Source of the DNA: Saprospiraceae bacterium
Lineage (GTDB): Bacteria; Bacteroidota; Bacteroidia; Chitinophagales; Saprospiraceae
NCBI GenBank assembly: GCA_022841745.1
Contig: JALHQW010000027.1
Span: forward strand, 28,997 to 92,996
Reading direction: 5' to 3'
Length of the DNA stretch: 64,000 nucleotides
The position numbers were made by a program, and so were the translations under genes. Positions 47,720-55,995 of this stretch are shown here, piece by piece. The notes beneath the pieces are model-generated. The model was given only the letters and a program-made list of their open reading frames with translations. It searched no databases and had not been told where the DNA came from. Position 1 is the stretch's first letter; each line of letters begins with the position of its first letter.

Positions 47720-47765
47720 CAGCTTCAATCGGATTTTTCCATAACTTTCTAAACCTAAACCTATT

Positions 47766-48149
47766 ATGGCAGCGTGTAGTTTAAACAGCAATTATTCACT
47801 TTTGAATGGAGGTGCTCAAATCAGGAACATCAGGTTCAATAATGGCAGAACCGAAACTGAACTGATTGATACCACAAATTCTTCCGTGGAATGCACTAGA
47901 AACATTGATTCAGGCAGTTTCCTGGGTGTCAAGATTGTCAATAACAACTTGGTGTTTATGGCCCCCATTTCAGGATTGAGCACCAACATGACCATGCTCG
48001 TATCCAACAACCCCATCATCAGAATTGCCGCAACGGGGATAGGCGTACTAGCGATAATTGGGATAGATGATATGACAAACGGCTTCACCGTACCACAAAT
48101 GAACGTCCGATACGACGCTGCCACCAACAGCGTCAGGTTCCAGATATAG
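47766..48149 (+). CDS. Small partner protein of unknown family
   Basis: 127 residues, no signal peptide, Asn- and Ile-rich and poor in charge (RNIRFNNGRTETELIDTT, NNPIIRIAATGIGVLAIIG). Predicted mainly beta, with a hydrophobic stretch near residue 85-100 that is too short to be a sure membrane helix. Nothing recognisable. It shares the promoter region and strand of the caspase-like gene and ends at a strong terminator, so the two form a two-gene unit. Confidence 0.7.
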   Translation: MAACSLNSNYSLLNGGAQIRNIRFNNGRTETELIDTTNSSVECTRNIDSGSFLGVKIVNNNLVFMAPISGLSTNMTMLVSNNPIIRIAATGIGVLAIIGIDDMTNGFTVPQMNVRYDAATNSVRFQI

Positions 48150-48194
48150 CGAATTCCAATTTAACTACCCTGTGTAACCATACAACCAGATGAA

Positions 48195-48230
48195 GGGGGG
48201 GCCAAGTTACCATACTGGCCCCCATTTTTA
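48195..48230 (+). terminator. Terminator of the caspase-like unit
   Basis: GGGGGCCA (48197-48204) pairs with TGGCCCCC (48216-48223), followed by ATTTTTA. Confidence 0.8.
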
Positions 48231-48755
48231 TATGGAGCCAAAATGAAGCTTGATATCCCCATTCCGCCTATCCTCAAAAAAGCGGTGCAAGGCAAACCTC
48301 GACGATTCAAAAGCGATTTCATCCCAGGGAATCTCCTCTTCCGAAAAAAGCCTCGACTCCGTGCTCTCCTCCCCCACCCCGAACTTTCCGTCCACCAGCT
48401 CGCCTACAAATTGCAAGTACACGTGCCAGTATTTGGTGAAGGTGAAAACCGTTTGCAAGCCTTGAAGCCTAACCTTTGCCTCGGCCTCTTCCCAGACTTC
48501 ACGCATGGCGCCCTCCTCCACCGTTTCCCCCAATTCCAGGAAACCAGCTGGCACGTTCCAATAGCCCGCCCTTGGCTCGATGGCACGACGGCAAAGCAGC
48601 ACTTTGTCCCCCCAAATCGGCAAGCAGCCCGCCACTATCTTGGGATTGCGGTAATGGATATCCCCACATTGGCCACATACGAGCCGGGGCCTTGTATCTC
48701 CCCTCGGCACTTCGGTTCGAAGGTCGGCAGAGCCGCAGTTGGAACAGTAATTCAT
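48228..48755 (-). CDS. NUDIX hydrolase with zinc ribbon
   Basis: 175 residues. An N-terminal zinc ribbon (YCSNCGS, VCGQCGD) precedes the NUDIX fold, whose box is complete (GFLELGETVEEGAMREVWEEAEA, written in parts: GFLELGETVEEG and REVWEEA). This arrangement is typical of ADP-ribose or NADH pyrophosphatase relatives; the substrate is unknown. It lies 22 bases downstream of kdsB on the same strand and may be co-transcribed with it. Confidence 0.9.
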   Translation of the reverse strand: MNYCSNCGSADLRTEVPRGDTRPRLVCGQCGDIHYRNPKIVAGCLPIWGDKVLLCRRAIEPRAGYWNVPAGFLELGETVEEGAMREVWEEAEAKVRLQGLQTVFTFTKYWHVYLQFVGELVDGKFGVGEESTESRLFSEEEIPWDEIAFESSRFALHRFFEDRRNGDIKLHFGSI

Positions 48756-48771
48756 AGTTCGTCAGTTTTTC

Positions 48772-48830
48772 AGTTGGCTATGCTCCGTAGCGAGGGGTTT
48801 GAAACCCCTCGCTACGGAGCATAGCCAACT
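48772..48830. repeat. 59-bp perfect palindrome at the kdsB 3' end
   Basis: The 29-base arm beginning AGTTGGCTATGCTCCGTAG (48772-48800) is mirrored exactly at 48802-48830 around one base. It codes the last residues of KdsB and its stop. Confidence 0.95.
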
Positions 48831-49581
48831 GCCGGGCAGCTACCTCAAGGTCAGCAGGTGAATCAATCGAAATGCTCTCAAAATCGGACAGGGCCACGCC
48901 AATATGGTAGCCATTTTCGAGCCAACGGAGTTGCTCCAGCGACTCTGCCAGTTCGAGGCGGCTGGGTGGCAATTGAGCAACTTGTAGCAACACCTCCTTT
49001 CTGAAAGCATAAAGGCCGATATGCTTGTAAAATATGCCATTTGCCTGCCATTGCGCTCTTTCCATATTGCGGTAGAATGGCAAAGGCCACCTGCTGAAGT
49101 AGAGCGCCCTTTGATGCTTGTCAAAGACCACTTTAACCATGTTCGGATCCAGCAGGTCAAGGTCCGTATCGGGTGAAAGTCGTTTGGCCAAGGTCGCTAT
49201 GGGCAAGTCATGGCTTTTCACCAACAAGTCCAAAGCCGTGTTGATTTGTGCTGGCGCAATGAACGGTTCATCGCCTTGCACGTTCACCACAAACTGACAG
49301 TCAGCGTATTGGGGCAATGCCGCAACCTCGGCACAGCGGTCGGTGCCAGAGGGGTGTTTGTCACTGGTCATTACTGCCCAACCGCCAAAAGCAACCACAT
49401 GGTCGAGGATGCGCTGGTCGTCGGTGGCCACGACCACTTGTTCTAGTGAACTTTGGCATGCTTGTTCATATACCCTTTGCACCATCGTTTTTCCCCCAAT
49501 ATCAACCAATGGCTTACCGGGGAAGCGGGTGGAAGCGAAGCGGGCGGGAATGATTCCCAATGAATTCGTAATTTTGTTCAT
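48778..49581 (-). CDS. kdsB: 3-deoxy-manno-octulosonate cytidylyltransferase
   Basis: Activates Kdo with CTP for lipopolysaccharide core synthesis. 267 residues against about 250 in the family. Motifs: IIPARFASTRFPGKPL (nucleotide-binding start), VATDD, SGTDRCAE, NVQGDEPFI, YFSR and HIGLYAFRKEVL. The family body ends about residue 251 (DLEVAARQL); the extra tail LAMLRSEGFQTPRYGA is encoded by a perfect palindrome. The extension is unlikely to matter for catalysis. Confidence 0.95.
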   Translation of the reverse strand: MNKITNSLGIIPARFASTRFPGKPLVDIGGKTMVQRVYEQACQSSLEQVVVATDDQRILDHVVAFGGWAVMTSDKHPSGTDRCAEVAALPQYADCQFVVNVQGDEPFIAPAQINTALDLLVKSHDLPIATLAKRLSPDTDLDLLDPNMVKVVFDKHQRALYFSRWPLPFYRNMERAQWQANGIFYKHIGLYAFRKEVLLQVAQLPPSRLELAESLEQLRWLENGYHIGVALSDFESISIDSPADLEVAARQLAMLRSEGFQTPRYGA

Positions 49582-49606
49582 AAAAACCTTGGACAGGCAA
49601 TGGTGG

Positions 49607-49650
49607 GCATCCCACTTTTTACTTTGTCCTTTTTACTTTTTCCTTTCAGA
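49607..49650. repeat. TACTTTG-type heptamer tract upstream of the LysM gene
   Basis: TACTTTG, TCCTTTT and TACTTTT units in 7-base phase end just before the ATG at 49652. Same word as 34522-34578. Confidence 0.75.
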
Positions 49651-49651
49651 T

Positions 49652-50515
49652 ATGAGAAAACTTGCGTTGACCTTGGTATGCGCTTCATGCTACCTCACTC
49701 TATTTGCCACAGGCGATAGCCTGAACTACCTCACGGCGAAAGATACCATTTTTCTGAAATTAGACGATTTTGGCAACGGCATTTTCAGCCACCAACTCGT
49801 GAAGGGGCAAACCATGTACTCCCTTGCCAAGTTCTATGGCATCAAGTTGGAAGTGCTCTATAATTTCAACGAAGGGCTTCCCACCGATGGTTCTGTTGGC
49901 CCGGGCAAGACCGTAAACGTAGTGGTTCCCGACTCAGCCATTGCGGACTGGAAAATGGCGTGGCCCCGCAAGAATTTCGTACCGGTCGTCTATACCGTGA
50001 AACATGGCGACACGTTTTACAAGGTGGCCAAAACCTATTTCGGCATCCATCCTGACACGCTGAAATCCCGGCTATTTCTAAAAGAGACTGTTTTGAAAAC
50101 AGGCCAACGGCTTCAAGTGGGTTGGCTGTCCGTGAAGGGCATCCCTGAATCCATGCAAGCCGTGAACCGTAACCCGCTGGGCCTCAAGATGCAGGCCCTA
50201 CAACAAGCTTTCAATGGGGAGAAATTGGTCAAAAAGACCCGTTTTCAGAACGGGGCCGCCTATTGGCAACGAGAGAAAAAAGGCGCCAACGACTATTTCG
50301 CACTCCATCGGAACGCCCCCATTGGCTCGGTCATCCAGGTAACGAATCCCTTGAAAAAGAAGACGGTCTATGCCAAGGTAATCGCACGGATACCCGACCA
50401 AGCCTACGGCGACGACATCGTGGTGGTGCTCTCCCCCTCGGTGGCAAAGCTGCTGGGGGCAAAAGACCCTAAGTTTTTCGTGGAGCTGAAGTATTTTGAG
50501 TATGTGAGGGAGTAG
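49652..50515 (+). CDS. LysM and RlpA-like (DPBB) cell wall protein
   Basis: 287 residues from the ATG at 49652 (signal peptide MRKLALTLVCASCYLTLFATG). Two LysM domains (HQLVKGQTMYSLAKFYGIKL and YTVKHGDTFYKVAKTYFGI) bind peptidoglycan or related glycans. The C-terminal part (ALHRNAPIGSVIQVTNPL, VYAKVIARIP, VVLSPSVAKLL) is a double-psi beta-barrel as in RlpA. Probably periplasmic, acting on or marking septal peptidoglycan; enzymatic activity is not certain. Confidence 0.85.
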   Translation: MRKLALTLVCASCYLTLFATGDSLNYLTAKDTIFLKLDDFGNGIFSHQLVKGQTMYSLAKFYGIKLEVLYNFNEGLPTDGSVGPGKTVNVVVPDSAIADWKMAWPRKNFVPVVYTVKHGDTFYKVAKTYFGIHPDTLKSRLFLKETVLKTGQRLQVGWLSVKGIPESMQAVNRNPLGLKMQALQQAFNGEKLVKKTRFQNGAAYWQREKKGANDYFALHRNAPIGSVIQVTNPLKKKTVYAKVIARIPDQAYGDDIVVVLSPSVAKLLGAKDPKFFVELKYFEYVRE

Positions 50516-50729
50516 GTTCAACCCTTGCTCGAAATTGCAGGTTTGTACTCTTGATTGACGAATTTGGATTTCCGTTTAATTTCCAAATCCAACCGGACGT
50601 ACTGAACCCCTTCTTGGTATGTTCCGTTTCGAGGGGTGATAGGTATTACCAGGATTTGTGCAAGTGGCTGGAATAGAGAGCATTGGCATAAATGCCCAGC
50701 GTTATGATATATGTAACCTATGAAGACAA

Positions 50730-50774
50730 TTTATCGGAATTTTTGTCGTAATTTTGTACATAAATTCCGATAAA
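50730..50774. promoter_or_regulatory. 13-bp inverted repeat enclosing the -7 element of the ATPase gene
   Basis: TTTATCGGAATTT (50730-50742) and AAATTCCGATAAA (50762-50774) are exact inverses. The 19-base centre contains TAATTTTG (50749-50756), a -7 element. The right arm ends at the base before the ATG. A protein bound here would block transcription, so this is a likely operator, perhaps autoregulatory. Confidence 0.7.
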
Positions 50775-51959
50775 ATGTACCGAAGAAAAGCGTTTACGGC
50801 ACTGGAGTCGCACTTGACCAAGACACAGGCCACCGTTATCATGGGCATGAGGCGGGTGGGAAAGACCACCGCCATCAAGCACCTGCTAGGTAAGGTCGCC
50901 CATGCCAATAAGCTCTACCTTGACCTGGAAAGGATTGAACACAGGCACCTTTTCAACCAGCCTTCCTATTCGGACATTGAGCGGGGGCTTACGCAATTGG
51001 GCATTGACCTTAACGCCCCCTCCGTCATCGCCTTGGACGAAATACAGTTGGTTAAAAACCTGCCGAGCGTCATCAAAAGCCTTTACGACACCTATCAGGT
51101 AAAATTCATCGTGGCCGGCTCGAGTAGCTTCTACCTCAAAAACCATTTCTCAGAAAGCCTCGCAGGCCGAAAGCAAATATTCGAGCTGTGGCCACTGGAC
51201 TTTCAGGAGTTCCTTGAATTCCGCGGGCTATGGAAGCCACAAGCTGAAATGGAGCGACTGCGGCCCTTCCTTCGCACTTTCTTCGACATCTACGGTGCAG
51301 CTTATGAAGAATACATCCGCTTTGGCGGCTTTCCAGAAGTCGTACTGACGGACGACCGCAGCGACAAGGAAAACTACCTCTCCGATATCGTCAACGCCTA
51401 TATCGAGCTGGACATCAAGCTGCTCTCCGACTTCGAGGTGACGGATGCCCTGTACAAATTGATGCTGCTACTTGCCGGAAGGGCCGGCAGCAAAGCGGAT
51501 TTCACGAAGCTGTCCAGCATCCTGAGCCTGAACCGCCATAAGGTGAAGGACTACCTGAGCCTTTTGGAATACACTTATTTTATCCGCCAAGTGAAGCCTT
51601 TGGCAAGGGGTATTGACAAGGAATTGACCAGCCAACCAAAAATCTACTTCACGGACACGGGCATCCTGAACAAACTGCAAAAGGGCCTATCGAGCGGCCA
51701 CCTGTTCGAGAACGCCATCGCCAGCCAGCTTGCCCTGCTCGGCAATCTGAACTATTTTGAAAAATCTAGGAGCCTTGAAATTGACTTCATCGTTGATGAG
51801 GCAGTGGCCTACGAGGTGAAGGAAACGCCTGCGCCCCAATACTTAAACAGTTTGAGGAACAACGCAACTACCATTGGCGTAGTCGAACACAAGCTAATTG
51901 GGCGCTATCCACCCGAAAGCGGTTTTACGGAATTCGTTTGGGGGGGCAGTGTTTTTTAG
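50775..51959 (+). CDS. AAA ATPase with DUF4143 domain
   Basis: 394 residues from the ATG at 50775; the in-frame TTG at 50754 lies within the -7 element and is rejected. Walker A GMRRVGKTT (24-32), Walker B VIALDEIQ (Asp88, Glu89), sensor-like FIVAGSSSFYL. The C-terminal DUF4143 half contains a winged-helix segment (SKADFTKLSSILSLNRHKVKDYL) and a PD-(D/E)xK-like end (LEIDFIVD, YEVKETP). This family is widespread, often mobile, and of unknown role. The gene is flanked by heterologous neighbours and has its own operator-like promoter. Confidence 0.9.
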   Translation: MYRRKAFTALESHLTKTQATVIMGMRRVGKTTAIKHLLGKVAHANKLYLDLERIEHRHLFNQPSYSDIERGLTQLGIDLNAPSVIALDEIQLVKNLPSVIKSLYDTYQVKFIVAGSSSFYLKNHFSESLAGRKQIFELWPLDFQEFLEFRGLWKPQAEMERLRPFLRTFFDIYGAAYEEYIRFGGFPEVVLTDDRSDKENYLSDIVNAYIELDIKLLSDFEVTDALYKLMLLLAGRAGSKADFTKLSSILSLNRHKVKDYLSLLEYTYFIRQVKPLARGIDKELTSQPKIYFTDTGILNKLQKGLSSGHLFENAIASQLALLGNLNYFEKSRSLEIDFIVDEAVAYEVKETPAPQYLNSLRNNATTIGVVEHKLIGRYPPESGFTEFVWGGSVF

Positions 51960-52016
51960 GCACTTTTTAAAACAAACCAAAGCTCTTGCTGTATCCCGAT
52001 CCGGTTGAAGCCGACG

Positions 52017-54719
52017 CTACTTCCCAAACGCCCTAAACAATCCCCCCAGCACCTGCAGCGCATTCGCCACCGTCGCCTCGTCCTCCACGGGTATTTTCAG
52101 GTAGGTCTGCCCGGTCGCTTCGTCCTTGGCCGTCAGGCTGCTCACGAGCCGCTGAGTGGCCGCTGGGTCGCCAAGGGTCTTGGCCAAGCCGGAAAGGAAC
52201 GAGACGCCCGTCTGCACCAGTTCCTCCGGGGTGGACGGGCTGCCTGTGCGCCCTTTTGGCGAAGCCAGAACTCCATTTGGCAATTCGTCAGTTGGCAGGG
52301 CTTGTCCTGACCCTTCGGGATGGCGGTCATGGCCACCATCCTTTCCTCCATCCCCCGCTTTCAGGCTATCCTTTGCTTTTGAGCCAACTTCCTGCCCCGG
52401 CTGCCCACTGCCCACTGTCGAACTGCCCTCTCCCCCTTTAGGGGGCTGGGGGGCAACATCGTCATCGCCAATAATGGCGGGCGCTGGCACGGCCTCCGAT
52501 GGTGCTGGCAGCTCCTCTGGTGCAGCCATGTCGGCGGCCTCGGCCTCCAGCGACTCCTGAACCTGTTCCGTCTCGTCGCCAGGGGCCTTCCAGCCGCCCT
52601 CGGTCATGCTCACCATCTTGCCCATGAAGTCGTTGAAGCGGCTAGTTTCCATGAAGATAACGTCCTCGCCCTCGTCGAGCACCCCCTTGGCCATGGCGTC
52701 CTTGAACTTCAGGACGCCGAGCATCCGCTGCTCGATGGTGCCAGCGCTCACGAGGTTGAGCACCTGCACGGCGGCCTCCTGCCCCATGCGCCACACCCTT
52801 GCGATGCGCTGCTCCAACAGCGCCGGGTTCCACGGAATGTCCATGTTCACCACGAGGCTGGCATTCTGGAGGTTGAGGCCTACGCCGCCCGCATCGGTGC
52901 TGATAAACACGAGGCAATCGGGGTCGTCCCGGAAGGTTTTCAGCAGCCCGCCCCGTTGCTCGCTCGGTACGCTGCCGTGCAGAAACTGATAGCCAATGCC
53001 CCGCTCTTGTAGCTCCATCTCCACGAGTTGCAGCATCCTCGCCCATTGGCTGAATACGACCACCTTACCGCCGTCTTGGTTGGCGAAGAACTCTTCGAGG
53101 ATGCACATCAATTCGTCCACCTTGGTGTCGTGGCGGTTGGCCTGGTCGAGGATATAGGTGCTGTCGCAGACCATGCGCATCATGCTCAGGTTGAGCATCA
53201 GGCGCTTGCGGTCTTTTTCGTTGAGGAAACGCTGCTTTACCCACTTGGCCACCAGCCGGGCCACCTCGTCGCTGTATTCCTGGTGCATCTCCATCTGGGG
53301 TGTAGTCATGGGTACGAGCAGGGTCTTGTCTATGCGCTTGGGCAGGTCTTTGAGCACGTCCTTTTTCCTGCGTCGCAACAGCACGTCGCTCAACCCGTTA
53401 CCGATTTCCCGCAGGTTGCGGAAGCCGACGACCTTGCCGTTGTCGTCCGTCACTTGGTAGCGGTGCAGGAACTGGTAAAGCGGCGGCAACCGGTACTGGT
53501 CAATGAACTGCATGATGGAATAGAGTTCCTCCAGCTTGTTTTCAAGCGGGGTGCCCGTCAGCACAATGGCGTAGGTGCTCCGCAACCGTTTGATGGCGGC
53601 GCTGGTCTTGGCCTGCCAGTTCTTGATGCGCTGCGCCTCGTCGAGGATGACGAGGTCGAACTCCTGCTCATTTAGCAGGCGCAGGTCATTGGCCACAGTA
53701 TGGTAGCCAGCGATGGTGAAAAAGGCACTGTTCTCCCGGTACTCCTTGTGGCGGCGCAGAATACTGCCCTCCACCACATGCACGCCGGAGTCGGTAAACC
53801 GTTCAATTTCGCTCTTCCACTGGTACTTGAGCGAGGTCGGGCAGACGACCAGCACTTTGGCCACGCCAAATTCTTTTTTAAATAATTGTGCTGCCGCAAT
53901 GGCTTGGATAGTTTTTCCGAGGCCCATCTCGTCGGCGAGGAGGCAGCGGCCAGCCATTGCAGCGAAGAGCACGCCCTGCCGCTGGTAGGGGTAGAGGGTG
54001 ACGTTCAAGAGCGAGTCGAGCAGGGGACTTTGTGCGCCCTTGGGGCAAATTTCGAGGAGGCGGTCATTGCGGAGCAGGTGCTCCCGTTGCGCCAGCACCA
54101 AGTCCAGCGCATCGTCGTAACAGCGGAAAGCCTCATGGATTCCCCTTGCCTCGGCCAGCAGTTTTTCAAAAATAGCGAAGCCCTCTGGCCTGATTTCGAG
54201 GTGGTCGTTGAAGTGCTTTTTGGCAAATGCTTGGAAATCGTCCTCCGCCTCCGTGCCGATGCTCAGCTTGATTTTGCGCCCGTCCCGGTAGTCGAGGTAA
54301 ATGCTGGAATGGGGCTGGCGATAGCCTTCTTTCAGCAGTTTTTTGTTGCCCCGCTTGTTCTCCAATTTGTGCAACAGGAAGGCGATGTGCTTGCAGGTTC
54401 CGAGGCGGTTGGTGCGGAAGTCCAGGCAGGAGCAGTGGTTGGCGGAGTCGTCACGGGAGCGGATGGCCACCTCATAGGTGTTGCCTGTTTCGGGGTTTTT
54501 CACCATAAAATCGGAGAATACGGGGTGCTGCCCCTGGTTCTCGTAGGTGAAAGCGCTGTCCTTGCCAAACTGTTTGCGGAGCGCCAACTGCCAACGCTCC
54601 AAGCTGAGATTGTCTGGGCGGCGGTGGTAGGGTATTTTCTTTTCCTTGGGGGTTTTCTTGGGCTTGTTGGATGCCTTGCCCGTGGAGTGGGCGGTGGTTT
54701 TCTCTGTTTTGGTTGCCAT
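52017..54719 (-). CDS. SNF2-family helicase with SWIM zinc finger
   Basis: 900 residues from the ATG at 54719. An N-terminal SWIM finger (Cys96, Cys98, Cys109, His111 in HCSCLDFRTNRLGTCKH) is followed by the SNF2 ATPase: LADEMGLGKT (Lys269), DEAQ (360-363), TGTPLENKLEEL, and the helicase C lobe with FLHGSVPSEQRGG, STDAGGVGLNLQ and QRIARVWRMGQ. It should be an ATP-driven DNA translocase or remodeller. Residues about 700-830 form a low-complexity linker partly encoded by repeat words (QPPKGGEG, STVGSGQPGQ). A short folded tail (VQTGVSFLSGLAKTLGDPAA) ends the protein. Confidence 0.93.
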   Translation of the reverse strand: MATKTEKTTAHSTGKASNKPKKTPKEKKIPYHRRPDNLSLERWQLALRKQFGKDSAFTYENQGQHPVFSDFMVKNPETGNTYEVAIRSRDDSANHCSCLDFRTNRLGTCKHIAFLLHKLENKRGNKKLLKEGYRQPHSSIYLDYRDGRKIKLSIGTEAEDDFQAFAKKHFNDHLEIRPEGFAIFEKLLAEARGIHEAFRCYDDALDLVLAQREHLLRNDRLLEICPKGAQSPLLDSLLNVTLYPYQRQGVLFAAMAGRCLLADEMGLGKTIQAIAAAQLFKKEFGVAKVLVVCPTSLKYQWKSEIERFTDSGVHVVEGSILRRHKEYRENSAFFTIAGYHTVANDLRLLNEQEFDLVILDEAQRIKNWQAKTSAAIKRLRSTYAIVLTGTPLENKLEELYSIMQFIDQYRLPPLYQFLHRYQVTDDNGKVVGFRNLREIGNGLSDVLLRRRKKDVLKDLPKRIDKTLLVPMTTPQMEMHQEYSDEVARLVAKWVKQRFLNEKDRKRLMLNLSMMRMVCDSTYILDQANRHDTKVDELMCILEEFFANQDGGKVVVFSQWARMLQLVEMELQERGIGYQFLHGSVPSEQRGGLLKTFRDDPDCLVFISTDAGGVGLNLQNASLVVNMDIPWNPALLEQRIARVWRMGQEAAVQVLNLVSAGTIEQRMLGVLKFKDAMAKGVLDEGEDVIFMETSRFNDFMGKMVSMTEGGWKAPGDETEQVQESLEAEAADMAAPEELPAPSEAVPAPAIIGDDDVAPQPPKGGEGSSTVGSGQPGQEVGSKAKDSLKAGDGGKDGGHDRHPEGSGQALPTDELPNGVLASPKGRTGSPSTPEELVQTGVSFLSGLAKTLGDPAATQRLVSSLTAKDEATGQTYLKIPVEDEATVANALQVLGGLFRAFGK
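52399..52450. repeat. Heptamer and CCCCTTTAGGGG words within the SNF2 gene
   Basis: CTGCCCA and CTGTCGAA words match the 88-bp array at 28558 on the opposite strand, directly followed by CCCCCTTTAGGGGGCTGGGG, related to 20119-20189. Confidence 0.8.
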
Positions 54720-54762
54720 GCTGCGCAATTTTGATGAATGGGCGAAGCTATGGTAAAATGGG

Positions 54763-54830
54763 AAATTTAAAAATTAGGAAATTGTAGGACGTAAACCCAC
54801 GCCTCACAATTTCTTAATTTCCCAATTTCC
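54763..54830. repeat. AAATTGGG-type foldback tract
   Basis: GGGAAATT, AAAAATTAGG and GAAATTG units (54763-54787) are mirrored by CAATTTCTTAATTTCCC (54807-54830). It fills the gap between the LON-N protein stop and the SNF2 gene start. Confidence 0.7.
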
Positions 54831-54831
54831 C

Positions 54832-55470
54832 TCAAACCTCCGGCGGCAGCACATTCTTAAAATGCCCGTTCATCGCCACTTTCCGCCTCAGTTCCTCCAT
54901 CTCACGTGCCGTGGGCAGCAGCCGCTCCAGGTGCGAGAGCATATATTCCTGGCGGCGAAGTTCCTCTGGCATGCAAAGGAACTCGTATTCCTGTTCGATG
55001 GAAAAGCCTACTAGGTGGGCAATCTTGTAAGTGTTGAAATCGGCAGCGTGTTGCGGCAGCGGCTTGGTGATGTTCATGACCCGGTATAGCTCGCCAAGGT
55101 TTTCGAGGATGCGCTCGTTGATGACGAAATCGCCCTCCGTGTCGTGGGGCATCCTAAGGATTTCCGCTCCGGTGTAGAGCCGGTTTTCTATCTGCGGGAA
55201 GAACTCCAGCACCTTGAAAATGCCCACGCCACGCGTGCGGATGTCCATTTCACCTTTAGGATAGGTCTTGTCTATGGAAATCAGCTCGATTTCCGTTCCT
55301 ATCTCCTGCACCTTGTCCTCTATATAGGCGGGGATGCCAAAAGTGGTGCCCTTGGCCTCGCACTCTTGAATGAGTTGCTTGTACCTCGGCTCGAAGATGT
55401 GCAGGTTCAGCGACTCGCCGGGGAAGGCGACCAATCGCAGGGGGAACATTGGAAGCAGGACGGTTTGCAT
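54832..55470 (-). CDS. LON peptidase substrate-binding domain protein
   Basis: 212 residues from the ATG at 55470 (MQTVLLPMFPLRLVAFPGE); a GTG at 55524 is possible but less likely. The LON N-terminal domain is recognisable: PLRLVAFPGESLNLHIFEPRYKQL (in parts), then GTTFGIPAYI, IRTRGVGIFKV and a C-terminal helix bundle. No ATPase or protease domain is present. Such stand-alone proteins probably bind substrates or RNA; function unknown. Confidence 0.88.
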   Translation of the reverse strand: MQTVLLPMFPLRLVAFPGESLNLHIFEPRYKQLIQECEAKGTTFGIPAYIEDKVQEIGTEIELISIDKTYPKGEMDIRTRGVGIFKVLEFFPQIENRLYTGAEILRMPHDTEGDFVINERILENLGELYRVMNITKPLPQHAADFNTYKIAHLVGFSIEQEYEFLCMPEELRRQEYMLSHLERLLPTAREMEELRRKVAMNGHFKNVLPPEV

Positions 55471-55486
55471 CGGACTCGATTTGCGG

Positions 55487-55494
55487 CAAAAGTA
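55487..55494 (-). promoter_or_regulatory. -7 element of the LON-N gene
   Basis: The minus strand reads TACTTTTG, 17 bases before the ATG at 55470, and supports that start. Confidence 0.5.
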
Positions 55495-55561
55495 GAAAAA
55501 TGCGGATAATAGCTGAGGGGCCACATCGTTTTGGGGTTTGTTTGCGGAGAATCAAATCTCA

Positions 55562-55593
55562 TTTGAAATGGGCGGGAATCTTTGCTAAATTTG
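55562..55593 (+). promoter_or_regulatory. Promoter of the toxin-antitoxin region
   Basis: TTTG (55562-55565), a 20-base spacer and TAAATTTG (55586-55593) match the consensus. The first ATG lies 34 bases downstream. Confidence 0.65.
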
Positions 55594-55626
55594 AGCGTTG
55601 ATAGCTTCATTAATTTCTAAAGAAAA

Positions 55627-55887
55627 ATGAGTTGCCAGACGTTTCGAAATCAAATTATCGCTCAAATCGAAGCAATTCCAGATGAGTACCTTCCAGAATT
55701 GATTGGGGTGTTAGATGTTTTTGTCCATAAGAAAGAAAATGAGCAAAAATCAAAACTCAGTTACGAAGAACGGTTGGCCGCTTTGGAGGAAGCTGCAAGG
55801 CACCTAACGCCAAAGGAAAACTTCGATGCTTACATGAAGGAGTTTGATGAAAGTAGAAAGGATAGACCGTTGCCGTTTCGAGACTGA
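55627..55887 (+). CDS. Antitoxin-like protein
   Basis: 86 residues, charged, helical. The N-terminal segment (FRNQIIAQIEAIPDEYLPELIGVLDVFV) resembles DUF2281/RelB-like antitoxins that pair with PIN toxins, and the C-terminus (FDAYMKEFDESRKDRPLPFRD) would be the toxin-binding tail. The following frame keeps only the tail of a PIN protein, so this looks like an orphaned antitoxin. Its 41-base overlap with that frame is the translational coupling usual in such modules. Confidence 0.65.
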   Translation: MSCQTFRNQIIAQIEAIPDEYLPELIGVLDVFVHKKENEQKSKLSYEERLAALEEAARHLTPKENFDAYMKEFDESRKDRPLPFRD

Positions 55888-55981
55888 AGCTAAAAACTTC
55901 GACCATGTCATATTGAACACCCGAAACGAAGCTGACTTTAATTGGATAGCAGGACTGAAAGTGGTCAATCCGCTTCCATAA
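55847..55981 (+). pseudogene. Remnant of a PIN-domain (VapC-like) toxin
   Basis: A 44-codon frame that begins inside the antitoxin gene. Its end (HVILNTRNEADFNWIAGLKVVNPLP) corresponds to the last acidic-motif strand and C-terminus of VapC-type PIN toxins (xTRNxxDF...GLxVxNP). The N-terminal part with the first catalytic acids is missing, so the toxin is dead by internal deletion. Confidence 0.6.
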
Positions 55982-55995
55982 TAATGAAATGAATT

